Below, in pieces: positions 12,371 to 23,934 of a stretch of 64,000 nucleotides of DNA (position 1 is its first letter; each line of letters starts with the position of its first letter). The position numbers were made by a program, and so were the translations under genes. The DNA is taken from contig BSBM01000440.1 of assembly GCA_027924585.1 (NCBI GenBank), positions 13,733,501 to 13,797,500 of the forward strand, written 5' to 3'. The notes under the pieces are model-generated. The model worked only from the letters and a program-made list of their open reading frames with translations, was not told the DNA's origin and ran no database searches. The DNA comes from Larix kaempferi (lineage: Eukaryota; Streptophyta; Pinopsida; Pinales; Pinaceae).

Positions 12371-13384
12371 CTAGAACTTGTAATTTGAACCAACTAGGGT
12401 AGGATCAACTCCAGTCATATCTGATTTCTCTTGAAACTTGAACTTCTTATCAGTGGAAGTTAAATCAATGCCAAGAATTGATAGATGGTTTCTTATGATC
12501 AACAGGGGTGAGATCAAAACCAAAATCACCAAAATGTGCTTGGGACTTGAACCCAAGCGAATGGTAGTGTCCTCCATCTTCAGTGAAACTCTGAGAACAT
12601 GTGCCACTGATTGAATAGAGGTACATAGGATTCATGTGATCAAGGAGGGAGAAAGCATCACCTCCAAACTCTAATTTAACCTCCAAAACATTCAATGGAT
12701 CATCATTCTATACACCAACAGACTCATGTGAAAGAGAGGATTTAAGAACCTCTTCAGATTCTAGAGCATGAATTGGCTTATCTTGCTCAAAATTCGAAAT
12801 ATAAGACATTGAGAATGTGATTGAGGAATGGATAATCTCTACAAAAGGATGATATTCACTATTTGTATCACTTTCATCTGCATTAGATACATGGGAAAGG
12901 GACAATTTGAAACTATCTTAAATTTCTAGAGCAACATAGGAAGGAATGTCTTCAACATGAACTTTTTGTGTTGAATATGCAGCTTCTTCTTCACTTGAAT
13001 AAATTCATCATGATAGATGATTGAGGCCAAGACATAATTAGATAGAACACTTAAGGAGGTATCACTGGGCTTGTTCTCCAAATATTTTGCACCAATCTCT
13101 TCATTCTGCTTGCCAAATGATTTGTCCAGTTGGGCCCATAGATCGCTTGGATATTCAACAGTTTCCATGAGGTATCACATACTAGGAAACATAGCAATAC
13201 ACATTGTTCCAAAGGCTCTGTCACATCCATTTAGCCAATCATTCTCTTCATCATAGGAAGCAAAATATTTCATAACACCAATACACATATGAAAAAGACC
13301 CTGCCTCCTTAGATATGCTATGATCTTTGGTTTCCACTCATCATAGTTGAATGGAGAGAGAGGAGAAATTCCTTTCAGATTCAT
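12371..13384 (-). pseudogene. gag: Copia-type gag of element E, broken; only coding region of the element
   Basis: The open pieces 13175-13384 and 12926-13168 are in one frame, separated by a single stop. They show a copia gag N-terminus: PLSPFNYDEWKPKIIAYLRR, WLNGCDRAFGTMCIAMFPSM, then VEYPSDLWAQLDKSFGKQNE. In copia gags the Trp-anchored W...L and the DLW..L..SF.. segments are typical. A different frame carries 12708-12905 and 12465-12695 (acidic, Ser-rich, no known motif). No protease, integrase or RT follows: the interior is only about 1.65 kb. E is therefore a gag-only, non-autonomous element. Start taken as the ATG at 13384, about 285 bases downstream of the primer site. Confidence 0.7.
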
Positions 13385-13664
13385 GGAAGTTATTGTAGAA
13401 TACCTACAAAAACAATGGAAAAATGTTTGGAGGATTGTTACTGAATCTATTGAACACTACTTTAGGACAGCAGGCACTTTTATCCAGATCATTCACACCT
13501 GGCTAGACCTCAAAGGGTTTCTCCAATGAATTCAATGCAATGGCACCAGGATTTGCTATGGAAATCCAGAGGCTTTTGGTGCTCTATTGAAAGCAACTGC
13601 TCAATCTACTGCTGCAACTACAACAACTTCTACAACTGCTACATCTACTGCACTCAAAATGTTT

Positions 13665-13681
13665 CACGAGCTTTGATACCA
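13665..13681 (-). other. Primer-binding site of element E (initiator-Met tRNA)
   Basis: Minus strand TGGTATCAAAGCTCGTG follows the LTR end ...TTTCACA directly. This is nearly the standard plant TGGTATCAGAGC site, common in copia elements. Confidence 0.85.
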
Positions 13682-14386
13682 TGTGAAATTCCACATGGAT
13701 AGATCATTGAGCTAGAACAAACCTCACAATTTCACATTGTTATTACTGAGAAGAATTAGACAAAGACATGGATAAATTCACTCATAAAATTGAAACACAC
13801 ATGAAAAATTGTTGTTGATACATTAATCAGCTGTAAGATGGCAATCAAAAAGTGATACAATTGAATGAATTTGATACTCCTGGGAGGATTCAAATTCACC
13901 TCAAGTATAGGCTTAGTTTGCATTGGAACCATCTCCTGATAAGATTTAGTGGCCATTGATGATGAATAATCAGTTAACTGAGGTAGAATTGAGCATAATT
14001 GAATCATGTGGGAACCAAAATAGGGGAGGAGACTCCAAGGAGGCGAAATAATGACTTGTAGTGGTAAAAATAGGTGCTCCTACACTCAGTAGCAATGAAT
14101 CTAGGTGTAACAGTCAGTTAACTACGCAACCAAGGGGACAAGGTGTCCTAAATTTTGGAACTGACTCTACTAACTCCAAAGATCATGCATGAGGGTGAAT
14201 TTGGACTTCAGTGATGTAACCAAGGCGCTCTGAGTGGATAGGAGGGCTAATGATGACCAAAAACAAGTTCCCCGGGGCCCAAAGTAAGGACTAGATGCTA
14301 GGAGACTCAACTGCTAATGCATGGATGCATGCAAAATGCATATAAAACATGCAAAACCAAAATGAAATGATGAGAATATTTCAACA
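13682..14386 (-). repeat. 5' LTR of copia-type element E
   Basis: 705 bp, TGTGAAATTCCACATGG...ATATTTCAACA, aligned along its whole length with 11338-12028. Differences are scattered substitutions and a short expansion in the ATGCATGCAAAA-type simple repeat near 14325-14355. Right flank CTATT completes the target-site duplication. Confidence 0.9.
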
Positions 14387-15160
14387 CTATTAGATTCTTT
14401 CAATTGTTATATGAACATATTATCTCTTTCAAATTAAAATTTGTGACATATAAACTAGTTTTAATAATGAATGAGATGTTTTATAGATAAGGTCTTCTTA
14501 TTTAAAAGTAAACGTCATAAAAAAGACTAAAATGAAAATAAATTAAATGAGTGCAATTACGACATCAATTTCCAAGACACGCGAAAGCCTCTTTTATTCA
14601 ATTATATATCACGAAAGAATGAATATAATTTTAATCACTATGCCTTATTTAAAACCATGTTCATTGTAGAAGAGTAAATGTGAGAGCAAATCACAAGAGT
14701 TATGGAAATGAGATGATTAAAGAAATAATGGGGAATTACCATAACAGTCAATATCAATACTAGAATCTTTCCAAAATTGATCTTGAATATCTTCAGTTAA
14801 ATTAGAAGATTGATCTTGAATATCTTCAGTTAAATTAGAAGAAGATTGATTAATATCATGAACAAAAATTCCAAATTTATCCTCTTTCACTTCCAAAATA
14901 GTTATAGTTTGACAATTTTATAGAATATGACAATTTTCTTCAACCCTATTTAAAATTTCCATCTCTTCTCAAGAATATACTAATAAATGAAGATTATTAG
15001 AATTTATGTTTGCATTTTCTAAAGACTTAAGTTCATTTTGATCCTCTTATTTCAAGATGAAAAAAGTAGTTATACAATATTGTCTTCCTACTTCAGGATT
15101 CTTATCAAAATCAACATGTAAATTAGCATTGATGTTGATTAGGATATTTGGTTGATCTTG
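14387..15160. other. AT-rich spacer right of element E
   Basis: Continuation of the target DNA of element E. No convincing ORF. It contains a perfect 33-bp tandem duplication at 14776-14841 with the unit starting ATTGATCTTGAATATCTTCA. Confidence 0.5.
14776..14841. repeat. 33-bp tandem duplication (2 copies)
   Basis: The unit at 14776-14808 is repeated without change at 14809-14841. It is followed by a partial third unit. Likely replication slippage. Confidence 0.85.
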
Positions 15161-15167
15161 TTCTTCT

Positions 15168-15410
15168 AAAAAGAGAAATTAAAAACTGAAACCACTCATC
15201 AATTGAAGGAATGTCTCTCAAAGGAAATCTAAGAGTAAGATGCATAAACCTGACAGTAAAGTCTTCTAACTATTCATCCTTTCCTTTCTCTATTCTCCAC
15301 CAGTTGACATTTTCCTTTCGCCTATATTTGGTTTCGTTATCGAATTTTCTGTTCATTTGTTGATATGATCTTCGCTTTACATCTTCATGATCTTTAGCCT
15401 TTAAATTGCA
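15168..15410 (-). pseudogene. Isolated retrotransposon gag fragment
   Basis: Minus-strand reading, one in-frame stop, contains FTVRFMHLTLRFPLRDIPSI followed by DEWFQFLISLF, preceded by a basic stretch (DVKRRSYQQMNRKFDNETKY). The pattern of a helix with F..RF..L..R.P followed by E....F...L is that of a retrotransposon gag capsid segment. No LTR or pol partner could be identified nearby. Family not assigned. Confidence 0.4.
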
Positions 15411-15530
15411 ATTTCAAATCCGAAAACCAAATGGAGCAATTAAAATTCAAACGTTTTAATAAAACTAAGTCTAAAATCTAAAGCACAATAAAATATTAAA
15501 CTAAATATTAAACCATAATCTAATTGAAAA

Positions 15531-15752
15531 CTAAAACGTAATTAAAACAAACAAAGAAAGATTGAACAAATAATCTATGAACTCCTCATGCCAGCATGGA
15601 ATGGTGATTTGGTTGCCAACAGTTTGTTGAGTGAAAGATGTGATATCCCCAACAAACTGTGAACAAACTGACCCTTGACCCTTGGAAACCATGATTTCAG
15701 TGATCAGATTCTCCCTTTTGCTCCATAACTTGCAGTACAAAAGCTTTTCCAA
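15531..15752 (-). CDS. Small ORF, 73 residues, unrecognised
   Basis: Begins with ATG at 15752 and reads MEKLLYCKLWSKRENLITEI, later SFTQQTVGNQITIPCWHEEF. It lies about 120 bases upstream (minus strand) of the gag fragment at 15168-15410 and could be a remnant of the same element's N-terminus or chance. No signal peptide or family motif. Low confidence as a gene. Confidence 0.25.
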   Translation of the reverse strand: MEKLLYCKLWSKRENLITEIMVSKGQGSVCSQFVGDITSFTQQTVGNQITIPCWHEEFIDYLFNLSLFVLITF

Positions 15753-15759
15753 AAATCAA

Positions 15760-16376
15760 GGAGGGAGGAGCATAGAAGCTTTCTATCGCCTCCATTTTTA
15801 ACCATAGTAGTATAATTCGGCCGTATTGGTAGTTCATATACGGAAATTAGGAGCAATTCGAATTCATCGAATATTCGATTTAGGTGTAATACGGATATGG
15901 GTTTTTACTAGTGAACAATTCAAATTTTAAAATAACAAACTTTAATTTTGAATATTATAAAACAAAAATACAATTCAATTTAATACTATCTTATTAAAAT
16001 AATTATTAATAATTACTTGCAATCTCACACTAACAACATTCTAGGTTCTTGAGATTTTTTGTTTTGTTTTTTAAATAGATTTATTTTATTATATAATTAT
16101 CTATGTATATTTATGGTGTATTTGAGAACATTTGATTAAAAGTATTATATGTAAGCATTCTACTTCCTTATTTTATTCGTACTAAATTTTTTCATTACGT
16201 ATTTTTTCAGTATCAAATCATAGTCGTATCTAGTGATACTATGTTTTTAACTATACTAAAAGATGAAGATTATAGCATTATAAGGATTCTTCATGGCTAG
16301 TATTCAATTTGATTAGATTCTTCTTGATCATAGCAATCCATACAACAATGAACTAGTGGTATCCCTTCTACACAAA
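15760..16376. other. AT-rich spacer, no gene seen
   Basis: Contains short CG-bearing words (TTCGGCCGTATT, TACGGATATGG) unlike the surrounding CpG-poor DNA, and vaguely complementary ends (ACCATAGTAGTAT near 15800, ATACTATGTTTTTAAC near 16235) that might be traces of a small transposon. Too weak to call. Confidence 0.3.
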
Positions 16377-16484
16377 TAAGCGTAAACCTTCCTAGGATTT
16401 TGATGTAGTGGCAGACTTTGTTTTCTTCTTTAAGCGTAAACCTTCCTAGGATTTTGATGTAGTGGCAGACTTTGTTTTCTTCTT
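16377..16484. repeat. 54-bp tandem duplication (2 copies)
   Basis: The unit begins TAAGCGTAAACCTTCCTAGG and repeats exactly at 16377-16430 and 16431-16484. Confidence 0.9.
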
Positions 16485-17180
16485 TTAGGGGATGGCGTCC
16501 ACCTTATCAACATAATAAAACAAACAGTTGAACGCCTCGTCACCTCACTTGTTTGACACCTCTTTAACCGGTTGATATACAATATAATATCTCTCGACAT
16601 GCATCATTACTCTGTTAAAATGCGGTAGTAATATTGTTGTAAACCTTGACTGTAATTTCGATAGTTTGGTGTTAAATTTGTAGCCCACGAATCTCTTCTT
16701 GCATAGTTCAAATTTCATGGGATTCTTTAGTGGAGGATGGCTCCTGAATATTCAACCACATATGATGAAGCTTCTTCTCTTTCCAAGTTGTGAACCCTTT
16801 TGTTGAAGGACTGTTGGTATCCTTTATGTAACGTGAGTAACATTTTAGGGTTTTGATAAAGCTTGTTATATGTGGAATTTCTCTCAGTGATCTTGAAATT
16901 TGTGGCAAGTTCCTCTCTTTGGTGGCATAAAATTTTTAGTCTAGTGGATGCTCCTTCCCGTTTTTGACTGGGTAAATCAATCTAAAATTTTCTCTTTTCA
17001 AGGATGGTGATTTTATTTATTGATATGGTGAATTAAGGCAAATAGAATGATCGAAATATTGTAGCATGCATTAGAGAAATTTTGAGGTCTAAAATGGGCC
17101 TCCTAAGGAAAATTATAAAACAACAGTGGAAATAATAAAATAATATTAGCATATCAAATCAAATTTTGGAGGAAAAAAGA
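16485..17180. other. Spacer, no gene seen
   Basis: Only short shadow frames. No repeat or regulatory structure recognised. Ends in a purine-rich stretch GGAGGAAAAAAGAAAAAA that forms the edge of the foldback. Confidence 0.4.
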
Positions 17181-17493
17181 AAAAAACTACTTCTTCAAAT
17201 CGTATTTTCAACTTATCTCCTTGTATATTCACTCAAATTTCGATCCGGAGCAGTCGTTGGATGGGGAATTCAATTCTGCATCCAAGGAGTAGTGTCCGGA
17301 GCAGTCGTTGGATGGGGAATTCAATCCCGCATCCAAGGAGTACCCGGGATTGAATTCCCCATCCAACTACTGCTCCAGACACTACTCCTTGGATGCGGAA
17401 TTGAATTCCCCATCGAACGACTGCTCTGGATCAAAATTTGAGTGAATATACATGGAGACAAGTTGAAAATACGAGTTGAAGAAGTAGTTTTTT
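17181..17493. mobile_element. Foldback / MITE-like inverted repeat, about 313 bp
   Basis: Two long complementary arms, about 148 bases each (17181-17328 and 17346-17493), separated by a 17-base loop. The outer end AAAAAACTACTTCTTCAA is complementary to TTGAAGAAGTAGTTTTTT. Each arm contains two copies of a module of about 59 bases built on CCGGAGCAGTCGTTGGATGG. It would fold into a near-perfect hairpin. No coding potential of its own. It may be a non-autonomous foldback DNA transposon or a locally arisen inverted duplication. No clear target duplication beyond the T/A runs. Confidence 0.8.
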
Positions 17494-18839
17494 TACTTTG
17501 ACCTTTTTACCTTTTTACCCTTTTACCCCAAAAATGGGGATTCATCCCATAATTGACATCATCACCTTGAATCCTATTTATTGATTTTTATAGTACATTT
17601 TTTTTGTTTCAAAACCCATTTTTTACTTCAAAATTTCTCTAATACAAACCATATACATAAGAAGTTTGGAAATTTAGTATTTCCCTTTCCTTGATGATTA
17701 AGCCATTCACAGACCTAATGTGATCCACTTTATCCTTGGCCACATCAAATTGTGATAGCGTTGACTAGTTTTGTATAGGTTCCTACATACATATGTTGAC
17801 ACCATAACCCTTTTTTGTTGACACCATAACCCTTTTTTCCTCCACTAATTTCCATATGTAATAATACCATTATAATAATATTAAATTTTGATCCTGGATC
17901 AAGACAACCCTTCCAAAACATTAATAAAAACTTGTCCAAATCAAGGAATTGAAGTTAATAAAAGACAAGTAAATAAAGTGAAAGAGTTACTTATTTTAGT
18001 AATTTATTCCAAACTTTTGAGTTAGGAAAAATCCAAAAATGAAAAGTGTGCAATATCAAATGTATCCTTTTCTCAATGCATTATAGCGCTCAACTCCATT
18101 TGACCTTTAATATGGAAATTTTCAAAAAGAAAGATACCTTTGTTCTCCCATCCCTAACAAAATTTCAAAGTTTCTTTTAATTTAAAATATATAACATAAA
18201 CAATATTTTAAAAGAAACTTAAATAATGTGTTCTCCTCCAAACTTTGCTCTTTTAAGGCATAAAATAATTTGAATATGAATCAACCATAATTGAATTGCT
18301 TACACTGTATTAAAGAGTATATAAATTAGGAACACAGCATAATTTTATAAATGAAAAATCAATGTCCGTAAAATTTGATAGGTTACTTCAACCCAAAATT
18401 AGAAGCATGGTTCCATTTTTTTAATATGCACGCCTTCAATACGTAGATTGAAATCCTTAATAACCTTTTGGGCTACACTACTACAAAGCATCACCGATAA
18501 ACAATTCCAACTATCCTACTAATCTTACTAATAAATGCAATATAAATCAATTTATAATTTAAGATAGAAATTGGAAACAATGAAATATTTCCTATCTCGG
18601 GTCCAATGCTTCTAGAAGATCCTCTTCTCAACTTTGCTCTTAATTTATTTTTAATGATATGCAGTTACAAACAAGGACAAAGATACAAGTAGACAATTGC
18701 AAATATAATAATTCAATTGCAAATAAATACATTGAATTTACAAGATAATGAAGAACAAGAAATTAACACATTACTGGATATGAAAGATAATTCTTTATAA
18801 AATCAACAACAAGATACAAGATAGATTTCATTTGCTCTC
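17494..18839. other. AT-rich spacer; left limit of B1 LTR lies somewhere here
   Basis: Starts with pyrimidine-rich CTTTTTAC repeats (17496-17525) and includes a 22-bp tandem duplication at 17794-17837. No gene. The left end of the B1 3' LTR is expected between about 17.5 and 18.8 kb but could not be fixed. Confidence 0.4.
17794..17837. repeat. 22-bp tandem duplication
   Basis: TGTTGACACCATAACCCTTT plus TT, exactly twice. Confidence 0.9.
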
Positions 18840-19445
18840 CGTTGTGGCACTGTTTTGAAACTAGATGTTGAGTTCCTCCATCCTGGGCCACACACATACA
18901 CAACTCTTCAATACTCCAAATGCATGCCCAAAGAAAACAAGCTGGTAGTTTCTTGGCAAGAAAGAAATGGAGAATGTTGGAATTATAGATTTCCGGATAT
19001 GGGGGTTTAATTGCGGACCTGGGAAAATAGGGTTTATGGATTCAATATGAAAAAGTGCAACGTAAGGGTGTTTTTCCTTTCTTCTAACTCTTATCATGCT
19101 TCCTCTTGCCTCTTTTATACTTTTGTGGAGGTAGTTAGGGAAGTTCCATTAGTTGTTTACGTGAAAAAGACTATTGAAAAATCGTAAAATTGTTTTCACA
19201 TTTCCCAAAATTTATTTTTATTTTTTACCTTCAAAATAGGGGGAATTTGGGCTAGGCACTAGAGAGTTGCATGGACGTGGGATAGCCATGCATAGGTCGC
19301 GTCCTTGAATACATTTGGGATTTTTTGAAGGTTTTACTAATAAGAGATAATGGGGATTGAACCATAACAAGATAAGGAAGTTTGCAATGATGTAAATAAA
19401 CTAACAAAGGCATGTTGCAGATATGTGGAAAATCATGCTATAATA
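18840..19445 (-). repeat. Candidate U3/R part of the 3' LTR of element B1
   Basis: The right end is the junction with a polypurine tract (minus strand TTAAGGGGCATC followed by TATTATAGC), homologous to the B2 junction at 42753. A minus-strand TATA element AAAAGTATAAAAGAG lies at 19111-19125, about 320 bases into the LTR. A GACGTGGG motif at 19274-19281 recurs upstream of the B1 antisense gene. The left end is not resolved. Confidence 0.45.
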
Positions 19446-19457
19446 GATGCCCCTTAA
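19446..19457 (-). other. Polypurine tract of element B1
   Basis: Minus strand ACATTAAGGGGCATC, matching ACATTAGGGGGCATC at 42754-42768 in B2. It marks the 3' end of the B1 internal region. Confidence 0.55.
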
Positions 19458-21610
19458 TGTATGAGGTTAGAAGGAAAACTGATGGCCAATATACATTATA
19501 AATATGGAGAGTATGTGCATGGTGGACCTGGTAGAAGTAATTAATTACTAGCCATAGGCATAGAACCAACAGTGGAACAAAATAGAACTCTCTTCCTGAG
19601 GCGGGCATCCTAGGCTCGAAAATGACAAAAACATGGTCATTGTAATCAAGTACATAGCGGATCCAAAAAAATATAGAAACAATGATCATGGCCACATGGA
19701 TGCAAAATGGATCCATGTTAAAATGTAGAACATAGCCACGGAGATACAAAGTGGATCTATGTCTAAAATGAAAAATCACAGCCACATAAAATACAAGGTG
19801 GATCTGTGGCTCAACATCAAATTAAGATCTCTGGAAATATGACTGAAGAGAGCAATCTCCATAAGAATTAGTGCCAAAATATAAATAAGTGTCAATACAA
19901 CACAACTTGATTCATAGCATAATGATGTGATGCTATATGGGCTCGAGGTCTTCAAAACAACTGTAATTGGTATGAGCCTAAACTATGTGAATAAGTGTCT
20001 TGGAGTCAAACATAGGAAGACAACCTGTGATTATCGATCATTGATGTATACCATTAAGACACGCGATCCAACTCATTGATAATGATAATGAGCATCAAGG
20101 TACCTATTACAATCTAACAAATGTGAATATATGTATTTATATCGAACATTTGTAGACTCTATAAATTAGGGGACATTGATGTATTCCCACAGTGGTTAGT
20201 GAGGAAAATTTCCACTAATGACTGCAAGCTACAAGGTACTAAAAGGACTCTGTATGATAATCCAAGAATAAATGTTTTGGATTCGATGGGATGTGAACCG
20301 TTGTAAGGAGGGCATTAAGGCATCCCTTATCGTCCAAAACAAGGTAGTAGCAGGATTCCAAAGATTTGGTGGAACAACTGATGATTCTAAGACATACTTG
20401 AAATGGGAAGGTCGACACAAAGAAGTCAAGAGTTCCAAAGATTGGCCAACTCAGGAAAAAAATTCCCTTGAATATAAGCACAACAACATAAGTGAGTAAG
20501 GAAGAATTGACTAAAGAAAGGACACGATATAAGTTAGTGATGTATGAGACATCAAAGACTACTCCATAATGACTAGAAGAATAACTAGTCGGTGGAGATA
20601 AACTTAAATGAAGTAAGCTTCCTAAATCCATGCTATAACCCAAAATGCAGAGACAACAACTCAAAAAAATGTGCTTTGTTCAAGGGAGATGCACCTTGCT
20701 GCTGAACCTAAGTAAGAACATAAATATTTCCCATCCATCTTTTTGGAATATTTGATTTTTTAATATTTTTAATATTATAAAAAATTTAAAAATAAAATAA
20801 AAGAGTGCTATAATATAGGGGAAGAAATGAGTTTCAGGACAAGCGAACTAGTTCCAAGCGCATGGAACAAACCTATGCATAATGCAAGGAACATGAACAA
20901 GATAATAACACTCAAGGTATGTTTCTTCCCAGTAAAATGGGTGTTCAGGTTGCAAAGGAGAAAATAGTGTGAAGCTTCGTGAAAATGAGGTAGGATATGG
21001 AGGCTCATATAACAAGAGAAAGCTTGGAAGTCAGCATCAGGATCATAAGTGTAAGTGGGATAAATGCATATGCAATTAAAACTTGAATAGTACCAAACCG
21101 TGGATTTTATCAAGACCAAAATAGTTAGTGCTCATTAGAGTTTTCAATTTTAGAGAGTCTAAAAACTTGAAGAGGACTCCAAAGTGGTATTTTTGTAAAT
21201 TTAGTCTCTAATGCCCGAAAAAGCATAAAAGTGTACAGGGGAGAACACTTCTAGCTAAAATTAACTAGAATATTCATTTTTTTTAAATAGTTCATCTAGT
21301 CCGGAAAAGAGTTAAACTTATACTTGATGGACATTTTTTAAAGTCATTTTAATGAGTCTTAAAGACACAAACTCACTCAACAATCTTTTTATATTTACAG
21401 AGTAAAAAAAAAGCTTTTAAAATAACTTTGTAATGGGAGTCCTACTGCAAGATATGGCCAACAAAACATGAGAAATAATCAATGTAGTTGCAACAAAAAG
21501 TCAGGAAATAACACAATGGGAATCCCATATCCTAAAAATTAAAGCAACATGAGCATCAATGGTAGACAAGATGAAATCTAGGAAGCTCATGGGACGGTTA
21601 GGCTCTAAAT
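19458..21610 (-). other. Long conserved non-coding 3' region of element B1
   Basis: No ORF that is kept in both copies. By eye it aligns collinearly with B2 42766-44540. Matching landmarks are GATGGCC.A.ATACATTATAA, GTGAATA.GTG....GAGTCAAACAT, CATTGATGTATACC.TTAA, GACATTGATGTATTC and GAGGAAAATT.CCACT. Both copies then pass into GTGTTTTCAATTTTAAGGAG-type repeats. Conservation without coding suggests a functional or structural role in the element's RNA. Confidence 0.6.
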
Positions 21611-21848
21611 GCAATATTATGACATATATTGTTCAAAAGAAGGTTAATCGTCGCAATTTATAGGAGTAACCTAGGGTATTTGAAAACCGAGGGAAGGACA
21701 CAACATGGAAAAAATGGTGGGAATCCTATGCAATATTATGACATATATTGTTCAAAAGAAGGTTAATCATCGCAATTTACAAGAGTAACCTAGGGTATTT
21801 CAAAACCGAGGGAAGGATGCACCATGGAAAAAATGGTGGGAATCCTAC
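21611..21848. repeat. 119-bp tandem duplication
   Basis: Two copies (21611-21729 and 21730-21848) of a unit beginning GCAATATTATGACATATATT and ending AAAATGGTGGGAATCCTA, with a few substitutions. Confidence 0.9.
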
Positions 21849-22115
21849 CCTATATGCTATTTAAGAAACAACATACTTGCAATAATTACCACCACCATTG
21901 AAAATATAGTCTTCTCGATAAAACATGTACCAAAAATAGCCCTAAAACACCAATAATTAGTTCATTTTTTACAAAATAAAAATAAAACTATTGAAAAGTG
22001 GGTAGTAAAAAGTAATACAAATAGGCTAAATAACTTTTTACCATTTCATTTGTAAAACTTGGAAAAATTGGTGAAATTGGTAAAAAATACCTCGATCTTC
22101 AACAATTGATTACAG
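21849..22115. other. Spacer upstream of the B1 antisense gene
   Basis: AT-rich, no gene. Ends with the acceptor-like ATTGATTACAG at 22105-22115. Confidence 0.3.
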
Positions 22116-23560
22116 GATCTATGATCCACCATTTGATGAACAGTCAGTGTCAGGTAGGAGCTTAAGCCTTCCTCTTTCCATTTATATGTTTTTTTATGCA
22201 CCCCCCCAAACTTGTATCTCTTTTAGGAGGCCCTAATTTATCTTGGCCATAGACGTGGGCTACAAAAGCACGGGTCACATCTAGTGCAACTTTGACTTCT
22301 ATAGCTCAAGTCTGTGTGCGCAACTAAAGTTTTTTGAGAAAAATGGATAAAAATTTGTAAGTTTTGGGTAGGATGACGCTTGAATGGAGAGGAAGGGAGC
22401 ATGAGGAATTATATTACCAAGTCATAGAAGATGATGAGGCCATCGAATCTCTCTTCCAGTGTAGGCTAAAGAAATTTTTTGAAGCACCCAATATGCGGGC
22501 TCAACGAAGATTGCTTGAAATGATTATTGGATATTGAGATGTGGATGTTGATTGCTTCATATTGGATGGAAAACCTCTAAATATACAGGTAGATGATATC
22601 TATTTCATCATCTGGTTATCCAACCGAGGTGAAATACAAAGTTTCAATCCTCGAAGTGTGGGTGGGATGTCCAATGATGAGGACATGGCCATATATTTTG
22701 TGCTTGATGCACAAAAAAGCGAATCACAAATCAAGATTCGAGACATAGCAAGCTTAGGCATGAAAATTATCCTACTTACCATTACTCGAGTCAAAGGATC
22801 AGTGACTTCACACCTAGCATACAAGGTCCAAATGTTCTATGTAGTGAGATGCATGGAACCCATAGTATTTTATTGGTGCACATGCTTATTGGGGTGTCTA
22901 AAATACAAACTATGTGCGGTCATACCGGGGAGTTTGCAGAAATTTGGTTTCAGTAATATCCTCTTTAGTTTATTTTTTGAGAGGGTATCGATGCTCAATC
23001 CACGAGTGCTAGTAGATGTACATGGCCTCAAGGATCCTGCTATGATTAGATGGGAAGGTATTATGCTACAACTTGGGGGAAGATGGGTAGCTATACCATT
23101 TGATGATGGATACTTTGGATGGTGGTATCACGAGATTGTAGTCATCGATGACTATCCCTATCATGGCATAGATTTCAGTCATGATATAGATATGGTAGTC
23201 CCCCCAGGGAGGGCACTTGGCATGATTTGTAAGTCTCATTTTTTACATTTTGTACTTTATTTCATTTTTATGTTTTTTGTTATAAGTTGAAAACAAAAAC
23301 ATGTTATAACTTGGCCAACCAGTTGGGTTTCCCCGTTACTGTCATAGGTTGTGGGAAGGGGAGGGATCTGATGCCACTACTTTAGAAAATTTCTAGCAGA
23401 ACTTGAGCGGATTAACTGATGGTGTCTCTTCCGCTAGGATGCTAGATATGCATGAGGCATTACAGCGACATGTGGTGGGAGTACCAGGAGCCTAGGTATG
23501 ATACTTCCAGAAAGTAGCTACTATGGTCATGTATTTAGTAGGGGTCAGGGTTTAGGTGAC
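22116..23560 (+). pseudogene. Antisense accessory gene of element B1 (plant-mobile-domain-like), decayed
   Basis: Runs against gag-pol. Coding starts at ATG 22372, directly after an AG acceptor-like site. It reads through one TGA (position of a Trp in ...YWDVD) into the long open frame 22541-23290, with VDDIYFIIWLSNRGE, ILFSLFFERVSMLNPRVLVD, and GYFGWWYHEIVVIDDYPYHG. A GTAAGT donor follows at 23229. A second coding block near 23440-23500 has HVVGVPGA, matching HVVGVPPAW-type sequence in B2, with Trp changed to a stop. A small upstream exon is plausible at 22116-22153, flanked by TTACAG and GTAGGA. The helical layout with DDIYFITGLSRRG resembles plant mobile domain proteins found in plant genes and transposons (family match from memory, unverified). 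Role unknown. Confidence 0.6.
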
Positions 23561-23934
23561 CAACAGGAGTAGTGTAGGTTGCATATCTATGAGGGCCAGA
23601 GTGCCCTATTTTTGGATATGTTTTGGATCCACATTTTGTGATGTATAAGATTTTTATATTTTTTGAGACTTTATATATATCTATCGACATACTTTTATTT
23701 TTGGCATATTTACATTGTGTTGTGTTTGTTATATACACGTTGACTTTAAATGTTTATAGATTATAAAAATTCCAATCTAAAACATAATTAGCATATGCAT
23801 CATCTATTACATTCTAATTTCTTGGGGTATGATTATATGTAATATAAATAAAATGTCGCTCAAGTAATTGAATGCATAAAACTGACAAAGTAGGACAAGA
23901 TCATGGATTCTATACTCATCATTAGTTGAGCGAC
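23561..23934. other. Convergent gap between the B1 antisense gene and pol
   Basis: No gene seen. AT-rich; possible overlapping 3' ends of two convergent transcripts. Confidence 0.3.

Noticed and set aside
15796-16262. Possible small DNA transposon with complementary ends
   Set aside because: Ends match only over a few interrupted bases and no target duplication was seen.
20239-20664. 141-residue minus-strand ORF
   Set aside because: Not preserved in the homologous B2 region (about 43300-43800), so not a gene of the element.
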